Shown piece after piece: positions 15,561 through 22,011 of a stretch of DNA of 26,827 nt. The stretch lies in contig DHNM01000045.1 of the NCBI GenBank assembly GCA_002409525.1, positions 18,228-45,054 on the forward strand, written 5' to 3'. The notes beneath the pieces were generated by a model. That model saw nothing but the letters and a program-made list of their open reading frames with translations. It was not told the origin of the DNA and ran no database searches. The DNA is from Eubacterium sp. UBA5416 (GTDB taxonomy: Bacteria; Bacillota; Clostridia; Lachnospirales; Lachnospiraceae). The position numbers and the translations under genes are program-made. The first letter of the stretch is position 1. Each line of letters begins with the position of its first letter.

Positions 15561-16211
15561 ATGAGTGAACCTATTCAAGTGACAGGTATGATCCTGTCCG
15601 TTATGCCAATCGGTGAATATGATAAGAGGGTAGTTCTCCTCACTCGGGAACGGGGAAAAGTATCTATGTTTGCCAGAGGAGCGCGAAGGCCGAAAAGCAT
15701 GCTGATGGCGGCGACAAATCCTTTTGTATTTGGAACATTTACTGTATATGAAGGGAGAAATTCCTATAGTCTGGCCGGCGCTGAGGTGAAAGATTATTTC
15801 ATGGAACTGGCCGGTGAACTGCCCGGAGTCTATTATGGATTTTATTTCCTGGAGTTTGCAGACTATTATGGACAGGAAGGCATAGATGAGACCATGATGT
15901 TAAATCTTTTATATGTATCGCTGAAGGCTTTGCTGAGCCATAAGTTTCCAAATCGTCTGGTGCGCAGAGTATTTGAAATTAAGATTCTTACGATAAACGG
16001 GGACTATACTCCGGAGGTACAGGATATGAGCCCGCAGGCACGATATGTCTGTCGTTATGTGGCATCCGCTCCGATGGATAAAATTTACACGTTTACTTTA
16101 AAGCCAGAGATTCTTAAAGAATTGGAGCATCTGATGGACCGGTATCTGCACAGGGCGATTGATAAAAAGTTTAAAAGTCTTCCAATCTTGGAAACAGTAG
16201 ACAGACAATAA
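15561..16211 (+). CDS. recO: DNA repair protein RecO, short form without zinc module
   Basis: Loads RecA with RecR in the RecFOR pathway. The N-terminal OB fold (about 1-80) is typical: GMILSVMPIGEYDKRVVLLTRERGKVSMFARGARRPKS, then TNPFVFGTFTVYEG. The helical domain follows. The protein is 216 residues, against about 240-260 for most RecO. The region after KILTINGDYTPEV, where B. subtilis RecO has its C-x2-C...C-x2-C zinc-binding module, is shortened, and the whole protein has one Cys (YVCRYV). The reading frame is intact, so this is a family variant rather than a broken gene. I believe related Lachnospiraceae proteins share it but cannot confirm. Placed directly after era. Confidence 0.92.
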   Translation: MSEPIQVTGMILSVMPIGEYDKRVVLLTRERGKVSMFARGARRPKSMLMAATNPFVFGTFTVYEGRNSYSLAGAEVKDYFMELAGELPGVYYGFYFLEFADYYGQEGIDETMMLNLLYVSLKALLSHKFPNRLVRRVFEIKILTINGDYTPEVQDMSPQARYVCRYVASAPMDKIYTFTLKPEILKELEHLMDRYLHRAIDKKFKSLPILETVDRQ

Positions 16212-16229
16212 GCACTCGGAGGATTGTAA

Positions 16230-17060
16230 ATGAAAAACAAAAAAAGACTTCTGGCACTTCTCGGTGCTGTGTTTCTATTAGGCATGTATGTTGCAACTTT
16301 AGTGTTTGCAATGATGGATCGTCCATTTGCTTATACGATGTTTAAGATCTGTCTGTATTGTACAATTGCAATACCGGTATTGATCTATGTCATGATGCTG
16401 GTATACCGCCAGCTGAAAGAAAAGAATAAAGAGCTTTATGGGGAAAAGCCGGACAGCGTCATATTTGATGTGGGAAACGTTCTGGTGGATTATGACTGGA
16501 AACAGTATCTGGACAGTTTTGGATATGATGAGGAAAAGAAGAAAATACTGGCAGATGCTATGTTTTTAAGCCCTGTGTGGGAGGAAGCCGATAAGGGAAT
16601 TCTGACGCCGGATGAACTGACCGAAAAGTTTGTAAAAAATGCTCCTGAGTATGAACAGGAACTGCGGCTGCTGTATCAGAATCCCGGAAAGACAATCACC
16701 GCTTTTGACTATGCAAAGGACTGGATCAAGTCGCTTAAAAAGCGGGGGTTAAAAGTATATATTTTGTCAAATTATTCACAGAGAGATTATGAACAAACAC
16801 AGGACCAGCTGGACTTTCTGCCTTTCGTAGATGGTGCATTGTTTTCCTTTCAGTGTCATATGATAAAACCGGACCGGGAGATATATGATGAACTCATCAA
16901 AAAGTATCATATCAATCCGACACATGCGGTATTCATCGATGACAGGCAGGAAAATGTGGACGGGGCAGAGAAAGCGGGACTTCAGACTCTGCGCTTTACA
17001 ACTTATAAAGATACAAGTGAGGCTTTAGAACGGCTGCTTACCATGTCAGCTTCAGAATAA
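16230..17060 (+). CDS. membrane-anchored HAD-superfamily hydrolase (HAD-IA, YihX-like)
   Basis: 276 residues. Two hydrophobic helices occupy about residues 6-28 and 35-59; a basic start (MKNKKR) suggests the N-terminus is inside, which puts the catalytic domain in the cytoplasm. The HAD domain (about 74-272) has motif I VIFDVGNVLVDYD with nucleophile Asp80, motif II ILSNYSQRD, the motif III Lys in MIKPDREIYDEL, and motif IV VFIDDRQENVDGAEKAG. This pattern is closest to YihX-type sugar phosphatases, which also have Gly-Asn after the nucleophile. The substrate cannot be told. The membrane segments are an unusual addition to this family. GGAGG lies before the ATG, 18 nt after recO. A 112-nt gap separates it from the next gene. 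Confidence 0.85.
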   Translation: MKNKKRLLALLGAVFLLGMYVATLVFAMMDRPFAYTMFKICLYCTIAIPVLIYVMMLVYRQLKEKNKELYGEKPDSVIFDVGNVLVDYDWKQYLDSFGYDEEKKKILADAMFLSPVWEEADKGILTPDELTEKFVKNAPEYEQELRLLYQNPGKTITAFDYAKDWIKSLKKRGLKVYILSNYSQRDYEQTQDQLDFLPFVDGALFSFQCHMIKPDREIYDELIKKYHINPTHAVFIDDRQENVDGAEKAGLQTLRFTTYKDTSEALERLLTMSASE

Positions 17061-17172
17061 ATTTAGAAAAATTTAATGTAAAATGAATTGCATTTTCATG
17101 TCAAAGGGAATAAAGTTCTATTAACGAATAGCGTATAAAGTATTGCGGAATAGAAAGGGAATAGGAGTCGAA

Positions 17173-17574
17173 ATGAATAATCTAAGAGATAAACTGCAGC
17201 GATTTATGGTGGGGCGTTATGGAATGGATCAACTGGGAAGGTTTACGATGTATGCATCCCTGGTCTTTTTGCTGATTTCTGCCTTTTCACGCAACAATTG
17301 GTTCTTTTTGATAGCACTTGTGCTTATCATAACTACCTATGTGCGTATGCTGTCAAAGAATCACAGCAGTCGTTTTGCGGAGAATGATAAATTCCTGGAG
17401 TGGAAGAGCAAATTCTTCGGGTTCTTTAAAGGCGGTGCAAGACAGGCAAAAGACAGAGATCACTGTTATTTTAGATGTCCGAACTGCCATCAGAAGGTCC
17501 GCGTTCCCAAAGGGAAAGGGACCATATCCATCCGCTGCCCCAAGTGTCAGCATGAGTTTACAAAGCGTACATAA
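17173..17574 (+). CDS. small membrane protein with C-terminal zinc ribbon
   Basis: 133 residues from the ATG at 17173, chosen because AGGAG (17163-17167) lies 5 nt upstream. An in-frame TTG at 17143 would add 10 residues but has no ribosome site. Domain order: a basic N-terminal amphipathic stretch (MNNLRDKLQRFMVGRYG), two closely spaced hydrophobic helices (about 26-38 and 43-58), a basic linker, and a zinc ribbon with Cys102-Pro-Asn-Cys105 and Cys122-Pro-Lys-Cys125, FRCPNC...IRCPKC type. No known function. Its 15-nt spacing to the DUF5685 gene, which precedes dnaJ by 6 nt, suggests the three act together. Confidence 0.85.
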   Translation: MNNLRDKLQRFMVGRYGMDQLGRFTMYASLVFLLISAFSRNNWFFLIALVLIITTYVRMLSKNHSSRFAENDKFLEWKSKFFGFFKGGARQAKDRDHCYFRCPNCHQKVRVPKGKGTISIRCPKCQHEFTKRT

Positions 17575-17589
17575 GGAGGGAGAATCCCG

Positions 17590-18447
17590 ATGTTTGGTTA
17601 CGTAACGATTAACAAAGAAGAACTGAAACTGAAAGATTATCAGAAGTATCAGGCTTTTTACTGCGGGGTGTGTCAGGAGCTGAAAGAGTCTTTTGGACAG
17701 TCCGGGAGACTGACTCTTACCTATGACATGACGTTCCTGGCAATACTGCTCACTTCTTTGTACGAAACCGAGACAGACCGCCAGGAACACTTCTGTGCTG
17801 TACATCCTATGAAGAAGCATCCGTGTCTGCGCAATGAATATATCTCTTATGCGGCGAATATGAATCTTTTACTGGCATACTATAATCTGATGGATGACTG
17901 GGAGGATGAGAAAAAGAAGACAAGTTATACGGCAGCAAAGCTGCTTTCGAAGTCTGTCAGGAAGGTTTCAGAGAAATACCCCCGTCAGACACAGGCGGTT
18001 CAAAACTACCTGAAAAAGATTCATGAGTGCGAAAAAGAGAATTCCAGAGATCTGGACTTGGCATCGGGACTGACGGGTGAGGTGCTGGGAGAACTCTATG
18101 TCACACAGGATGATATCTGGAGTGATGATCTGAGAGAACTCGGATTTTATGTCGGGAAATTTATCTATCTGATGGATGCTTTTGAAGATTTGGATAAGGA
18201 TAAAAAAAGTGGAAACTACAACCCTTTTAAATTTATAGAAGATACTGAGGATTTTCAGAAAACAGCGGAAGAAATACTTAAGATGATGGCGGCATCAGCT
18301 TCCAGGGCATTTGAACGTCTTCCTATTATAGAAAATGTAGACATTTTACGAAATATATTGTATATTGGAATCTGGACAAAATATGATACGCTTACCACTT
18401 CGAAGGAAAAGAATATGTCACAGAACAGCGGACATGAGGAGAAATAG
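17590..18447 (+). CDS. DUF5685 family protein with two Asp-rich motifs
   Basis: 285-residue, mostly helical protein that I assign to DUF5685 by its start (MFGYVTINKEELKLKDY) and the YCGVC motif. No function is established. Visible features: Cys25-Gly-Val-Cys28, Cys69 and Cys79 (a possible metal site); a first Asp-rich motif DDWED at 102-106 within YYNLMDDWEDEKKK; and a second at 196-204 within IYLMDAFEDLDKDKKSGNYNPF. The spacing and context of the two motifs recall the DxxxD motifs of squalene/phytoene synthases, the second followed by a Gly-x-Tyr-x-Pro segment. Relationship to isoprenoid synthases is my inference, not an annotation. No signal peptide. AAGGAGG precedes the start. dnaJ follows after 6 nt. 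Confidence 0.85.
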   Translation: MFGYVTINKEELKLKDYQKYQAFYCGVCQELKESFGQSGRLTLTYDMTFLAILLTSLYETETDRQEHFCAVHPMKKHPCLRNEYISYAANMNLLLAYYNLMDDWEDEKKKTSYTAAKLLSKSVRKVSEKYPRQTQAVQNYLKKIHECEKENSRDLDLASGLTGEVLGELYVTQDDIWSDDLRELGFYVGKFIYLMDAFEDLDKDKKSGNYNPFKFIEDTEDFQKTAEEILKMMAASASRAFERLPIIENVDILRNILYIGIWTKYDTLTTSKEKNMSQNSGHEEK

Positions 18448-18453
18448 ATACAG

Positions 18454-19149
18454 ATGGAAGATCCATATAAAGTGCTCGGCATCTCGAGAGATGCCAGCGC
18501 AGATGAAATAAAAAAAGCATATAGAAAATTAAGCCGAAAGTATCATCCGGATGCAAATATCAATAACCCGAATAAGGCACAGGCGGAAGAGATGTTTAAG
18601 CAGGTTCAGCAGGCCTACAAGCAGATCATGGATGAAAAAGAAGGCAAAACATCGGGCTATCAGACCGGTGGGCAGGGCCAGGGTCAGAATCAGAATCAGG
18701 GCTATGGAGGCTATGGCGGATTCGGAGGCTATGGCGGATACGGAGGCTATGGCGGATTTGGGCAGCAGGACCGGCATACCTATGGAAGCAGTGAAGAGGA
18801 TGTGCAGATGCGCGCCGCAGCAAATTATATCAATAACCGGATGTTCAGTGAAGCCATGAATATTCTGGATAATATCAAAAACCATACGGCGCACTGGTAT
18901 TACCTGCATGCCATGGCAAATTATGGACTGGGAAACAACATTAATGCCACACAGGATGCACAGCAGGCTGTGAATATGGAACCGGACAATTTCCAGTATC
19001 GCCAGCTTCTGCAGCAGCTCCAGGGTGGCGGAGAGTGGTATACCAATATGGGACAGGACTATGGGTATGACCGCGGGGATAATAACTGGGGCAGCTGGTG
19101 CTGCCAATGCCTGGCATGCAACGCGGCACTTAACTGTTGCTGCTGTTAA
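18454..19149 (+). CDS. DnaJ-domain protein with Gly-Tyr repeats and cysteine-string C-terminus
   Basis: 231-residue J-domain protein, not the full DnaJ chaperone. The J domain (1-62) has His31-Pro-Asp33, needed to stimulate DnaK ATPase. A Gln/Asn/Gly linker (66-103) contains GYGG-type repeats coded by 18-nt tandem units. A TPR-like helical segment (about 115-186) follows: AAANYINNRMFSEAMNILDNI, WYYLHAMANYGLGNNINATQDAQQAV. The last residues, WCCQCLACNAALNCCCC, hold eight cysteines in 17 positions up to the C-terminus. This resembles in style the palmitoylated cysteine string of eukaryotic CSP, though homology is not implied. Metal binding, lipidation or membrane association are possible. Type II/III J-proteins with such tails seem frequent in Lachnospiraceae. 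It closes the module with the zinc-ribbon and DUF5685 genes. Confidence 0.9.
   Translation: MEDPYKVLGISRDASADEIKKAYRKLSRKYHPDANINNPNKAQAEEMFKQVQQAYKQIMDEKEGKTSGYQTGGQGQGQNQNQGYGGYGGFGGYGGYGGYGGFGQQDRHTYGSSEEDVQMRAAANYINNRMFSEAMNILDNIKNHTAHWYYLHAMANYGLGNNINATQDAQQAVNMEPDNFQYRQLLQQLQGGGEWYTNMGQDYGYDRGDNNWGSWCCQCLACNAALNCCCC
18706..18759 (+). repeat. three 18-nt tandem repeats inside the J-protein linker
   Basis: Three in-frame units of GGAGGCTATGGCGGAT plus 2 variable bases (18706-18723, 18724-18741, 18742-18759), coding Gly-Gly-Tyr-Gly-Gly-Phe/Tyr. The near-identity suggests slippage-driven expansion. Length may vary between strains without breaking the frame. Confidence 0.85.
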
Positions 19150-19290
19150 TGATTATATTTTTTTACGATAAGTGTATATATATGGTAAAAGGGGGTATAC
19201 TCTTACTATCAGAAGAAGACGAATAACTTTAAATATTTGTTTTTGACTGATATATGTACGAATGATGACTTGAATACTTATCCTCCCCTA

Positions 19291-19330
19291 GGCGTCCCAG
19301 AGGCTTGTGAAAGCTTCCGGGGCGCCATTT
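19291..19330 (+). terminator. strong hairpin between dnaJ and the YjiM-type operon, probable terminator
   Basis: GGCGTCCC (19291-19298) pairs with GGGGCGCC (19319-19326). GAGGCTT (19300-19306) pairs with AAGCTTC (19311-19317) around a GTGA tetraloop. In all 15 pairs with one A-C mismatch and two G-U. The following ATTTCTT is a weak T-tract, so termination is likely but not certain. It lies 15 nt before the next promoter. Confidence 0.6.
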
Positions 19331-19340
19331 CTTGCTGCGC

Positions 19341-19369
19341 TTGCATTTTTAGGAATAAATCGCTATACT
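19341..19369 (+). promoter_or_regulatory. sigma-A type promoter of the YjiM/YjiL-type operon
   Basis: -35 TTGCAT (19341-19346), 17-nt spacer, -10 TATACT (19364-19369). The start is predicted near 19376, about 53 nt before the first gene. Confidence 0.82.
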
Positions 19370-19384
19370 TTAAGAAGTATAGCG
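19361..19384. promoter_or_regulatory. perfect palindrome covering the -10 box, candidate operator
   Basis: Perfect 10-bp arms CGCTATACTT (19361-19370) and AAGTATAGCG (19375-19384) around TAAG. The -10 box lies inside the left arm and the start site inside the right arm, so a bound dimer would block transcription. No regulator gene is adjacent on the upstream side; the Lrp-type gene lies downstream at 21508. Confidence 0.68.
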
Positions 19385-19428
19385 AAGCATTATGATACGA
19401 TATAGGATAAGCATGGAGGATTAGAATT

Positions 19429-20586
19429 ATGATAAAGATGAAAACTGAGCTGCCAGAGATATTTGAAGGTTTTGCCGATGCCAGACAACAGGGATTTTTG
19501 GCGATGAAAGAACTCAAAGACAATGGAAAAGGTGTTGTCGGACAGTTTTGCACCTATACGCCCCAGGAGATATTTATGGCAGCTGACTTAGTCACAGTGA
19601 GTCTCTGCTCCACCAGTGACGAGACAATTAAGGATGCGGAAAAGGTGCTTCCGGCAAATCTTTGTCCGTTGATTAAGTCCAGTTATGGATTTGCAATTAC
19701 TGATAAATGTCCGTACATGTATTTTTCAGACCTGATTGTAGGCGAGACGACTTGTGACGGTAAGAAAAAGATGTACGAACTGCTTGGCGAGACGAAAAAT
19801 GTACATATTCTGGAGCTGCCCCACAAGCAGGATACTCCAGAGGCAAAGGCACTCTGGCGCGCTGAGATTGTACGTCTGAAGGAACGGGTGGAAAAAGACT
19901 TTGGAGTGGAAATCACGGATGAAAAACTGCGGGATGCGATCCATAAGAGGAATATCGAGCGCAGACTTTTAAAAGAGTTCTATGAACTCAGCACGATGAC
20001 GCCGCCTCCGATGACAGGATTAAAACAACTGCAGGTTCTTTTCGGTTCGCAGTTCAAATTCGACTGGAATGATAAGGTTAAGGAAATTCGGGATGCGATT
20101 GACAGTGTCCGCACAGCATATGAAGACGGGGAACGTCCGGTGTCAGAGGATGCACCGAGAATTCTCGTGACCGGATGTCCGATGGGCGGAGTCACGGAAA
20201 AAGTGGTGAAAGTCATCGAGGATGCAGGTGCTGTGGTTGTAGCTTATGAAAACTGCACGGGCGCGAAACAGATGGATCGCCAGTGTAAGGAAGAGGGGGA
20301 TCCGATTACAAACATCGCCGATCACTATCTTCAGATTGGATGTTCGGTTATGACTCCGAATCCGAATCGTATTGAGCTTTTGGACCGTCTGTGTGAGCAG
20401 TTTCAGGTTGACGGTGTTGTGGAGATGACTCTGCAGGCATGTCATACCTATGCCATCGAGGCTTACTCCATCCAGCGCCATTTACATGAGAAAAATATTC
20501 CGTATCTGCAGCTTGAGACAGACTATGGCACTGCCGATATCGGGCAGCTGTCTACGCGTGCGGGTGCTTTCGTGGAGATGATTTAA
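19429..20586 (+). CDS. 2-hydroxyacyl-CoA dehydratase D-family protein, YjiM / double-cubane-cluster type
   Basis: 385-residue cytoplasmic iron-sulfur protein. The sequence follows E. coli YjiM closely over its whole length by recall: DLP-IF..FADARQ.GFL, SLCSTSDETI..AEK.LP.NLCPLIKSSYGF, DKCPY.YFSDL.VGETTCDGKKKMYE and LQACHTYA.E with QLSTR.GAF at the end. In this branch a double-cubane [8Fe-9S] cluster has been shown in a homologue that reduces small molecules such as acetylene with ATP-driven electrons. Cysteines available as ligands include Cys41, 60, 79, 94, 109, 250, 276, 305 and 338. A classical hydroxyacyl-CoA dehydratase would need a second subunit, which is absent here, supporting the stand-alone double-cubane type. 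The natural substrate is unknown. The activator gene overlaps its stop codon by 1 nt. Confidence 0.88.
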   Translation: MIKMKTELPEIFEGFADARQQGFLAMKELKDNGKGVVGQFCTYTPQEIFMAADLVTVSLCSTSDETIKDAEKVLPANLCPLIKSSYGFAITDKCPYMYFSDLIVGETTCDGKKKMYELLGETKNVHILELPHKQDTPEAKALWRAEIVRLKERVEKDFGVEITDEKLRDAIHKRNIERRLLKEFYELSTMTPPPMTGLKQLQVLFGSQFKFDWNDKVKEIRDAIDSVRTAYEDGERPVSEDAPRILVTGCPMGGVTEKVVKVIEDAGAVVVAYENCTGAKQMDRQCKEEGDPITNIADHYLQIGCSVMTPNPNRIELLDRLCEQFQVDGVVEMTLQACHTYAIEAYSIQRHLHEKNIPYLQLETDYGTADIGQLSTRAGAFVEMI

Positions 20587-21347
20587 TGAAAGTGTATCTG
20601 GGAATAGACTGCGGATCTGCCACATGTAAGGGGATTCTGATGAGTGAGGATGAGATTATCGGCCAAAGTATCAGACCCACCGGCTGGAGTCCGCAGATGA
20701 CTGCACAGGAGATTTTTGATGAACTTACAGGACAGGCAGGGCTCCAAAGGGAAGAAGTAAAAGTGACCGCCACCGGATATGGTCGAGTCTCGATTCCTTT
20801 TGCTGATCGCAGAGTCACAGAGATTACGTGCCACGGCCTTGGAGCTCAGTTTATTCTTCCGGGTGTCAGAACCGTAATTGATATCGGCGGTCAGGATTCA
20901 AAAGCCATATCCGTGCGGGATGGAAAGGTGCTTGGATTCCAGATGAATGATAAATGTGCTGCCGGAACGGGGCGCTTTCTGGAAATGTCTGCCCACAGAA
21001 TGGGACTGGATATGGATGGATTTTCGAAATGTCTGAAAGCAGGAAAAAGCTGTGATCTTAGCAGCATGTGTGCTGTTTTTGCCGATTCGGAGATTGTATC
21101 TCTACTGGCTTCCGGAAAGACCAGAGAAGAGGTTGCGGGCGGCGTGATCAACTCTGTCGCCGCAAAGGCGGCAGCTCTTGCCGGCAAAATAGAGGTTAAG
21201 CCTCCTGTACTTTTGACGGGAGGGCTCTGCGAATTGGAAAGCCTGAAAGTGATTCTGGCTGAGAAGCTTGAAACTGAGGTAAAGTCTGATCCTTTCTGCC
21301 GGTATGCGGGCGCAGCAGGAGCGGCTCTGATTGGAATGCGGAGATAA
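20586..21347 (+). CDS. ATP-dependent activator/reductase of the 2-hydroxyacyl-CoA dehydratase family, YjiL type
   Basis: 253-residue BadF/BadG-type ASKHA ATPase. It forms a dimer with one bridging [4Fe-4S] cluster and uses ATP to push electrons to a very low-potential partner. Phosphate loop 1 is GIDCGSATCKG (6-16). The second loop region is VIDIGGQDSKAI (98-109). Cluster ligands are Cys124 in NDKCAAGTGRF and Cys162 in SSMCAVFADSE. Their 38-residue spacing is close to that of the well-studied HgdC. The C-terminal loop is LLTGGLCE. It starts at the last base of the upstream stop codon (TAATG), so the pair is made in a coupled way. The electron donor is probably reduced ferredoxin, of which the nifJ enzyme is a source; this link is inference. 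Confidence 0.93.
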   Translation: MKVYLGIDCGSATCKGILMSEDEIIGQSIRPTGWSPQMTAQEIFDELTGQAGLQREEVKVTATGYGRVSIPFADRRVTEITCHGLGAQFILPGVRTVIDIGGQDSKAISVRDGKVLGFQMNDKCAAGTGRFLEMSAHRMGLDMDGFSKCLKAGKSCDLSSMCAVFADSEIVSLLASGKTREEVAGGVINSVAAKAAALAGKIEVKPPVLLTGGLCELESLKVILAEKLETEVKSDPFCRYAGAAGAALIGMRR

Positions 21348-21395
21348 AATAAGCCTGTTTCACCAGGAGTTTATGAAAGAAATATTGTTAAAAAC

Positions 21396-21423
21396 TAGAC
21401 TTTCATAAAATTTTTGCTATACT
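21396..21423 (+). promoter_or_regulatory. probable promoter of the Lrp-alr-M18-tex genes
   Basis: -35 TAGACT (21396-21401), 16-nt spacer, -10 TATACT (21418-21423). It is a moderate -35 with a good -10, about 80 nt before the Lrp-type start codon. Confidence 0.62.
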
Positions 21424-21428
21424 AGTAA

Positions 21429-21466
21429 AGGGGTATGTCAAAAGATCGAGTTTGACTTTTGACCCC
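21429..21466 (+). promoter_or_regulatory. hairpin at the transcript start of the Lrp-type gene
   Basis: GTCAAAAG (21437-21444) pairs perfectly with CTTTTGAC (21456-21463); AGGG (21429-21432) can extend it with CCCT (21463-21466). GTCAAA (21437-21442) can instead pair with TTTGAC (21451-21456), so two folds compete. No T-run follows. It lies from about +1 to +37 of the predicted transcript, as an operator or a 5'-UTR structure. Confidence 0.5.
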
Positions 21467-21507
21467 TGTGTTATCATTTAACGGGGTACTTGTTGGAGGA
21501 CAAAGAA

Positions 21508-22011
21508 ATGGATGGAACAGACTATAAAATTTTAAAGATCCTGCAAAAGAATGCAAGAGAAACAGCATCCAATATCAGCAAAAATATTCACCTGTCAGTT
21601 TCCGCTGTAATTGAAAGAATTCGCAAGATGGAAGAGACAGGCCTGATAAAGAATTATACGATTGTGGTAGATGAGAAGAAAACCGGCGGCGCGATGACGA
21701 TGGTGATGGAAGTCAGCCTGGAGCATCCGAAATATTTTGATGCATTTGCGGCAGCTGTCCAGGAAGTCGGCAATATCGTATCATGCTATTACTTAACAGG
21801 TGATTACGATCTTCTGTTAAAGATTTCTTATCGAGATTCACAGGAACTGGAAGATATCTATAACTGGATTATGAGCCAGGCCGGTGTCAAGGATACACGG
21901 ACACACGTTGTTGTGAAAACGGTTAAAAATATCTATTCATCAGTTCTTGAACCAAAAAAAGACAGAGAAGATAAAAAGGACAGTAAAAAAGAAGGTAAGA
22001 CTCATGAATGA
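21508..22011 (+). CDS. Lrp/AsnC-family transcriptional regulator
   Basis: 167 residues from the ATG at 21508, 8 nt after GGAGG (21495-21499). An in-frame TTG at 21490 overlaps that ribosome site and is rejected. The N-terminal HTH (about 3-60) reads DYKILKILQKNARETASNISKNIHLSVSAVIERIRKMEETGLIKNY-type. The C-terminal RAM/AsnC ligand domain (about 70-147) includes VGNIVSCYYLTGDYDLLLKI. An unusual charged tail follows, Lys/Glu/Asp-rich (about 152-167). The ligand is probably an amino acid; with alanine racemase overlapping downstream, alanine is a reasonable guess. Its last 8 nt overlap the racemase start. Confidence 0.92.
   Translation: MDGTDYKILKILQKNARETASNISKNIHLSVSAVIERIRKMEETGLIKNYTIVVDEKKTGGAMTMVMEVSLEHPKYFDAFAAAVQEVGNIVSCYYLTGDYDLLLKISYRDSQELEDIYNWIMSQAGVKDTRTHVVVKTVKNIYSSVLEPKKDREDKKDSKKEGKTHE

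Noticed and set aside
17080..17136. Promoter in the 112-nt gap before the zinc-ribbon gene (TTGCAT at 17088, TAAAGT 17 nt later)
   Set aside because: The -10 is poor and the alternative TATAAA has no matching -35; a promoter here is possible but I cannot support one.
17143..17172. TTG start for the zinc-ribbon membrane protein
   Set aside because: No Shine-Dalgarno sequence before it, whereas the ATG at 17173 has AGGAG at 5 nt.
18529..19107. 192-codon minus-strand ORF opposite dnaJ
   Set aside because: Antisense shadow of the repetitive Gly-Tyr region; its Ala/Ser/Ile repeats come from the 18-nt units read backwards, and no ribosome site is present.
21947..22003. N-terminal extension of alanine racemase from an upstream in-frame ATG
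   Set aside because: The extra 19 residues are only the Lys-rich tail of the Lrp gene read in another frame; the ATG at 22004 has its own ribosome site and gives the family's normal N-terminus.
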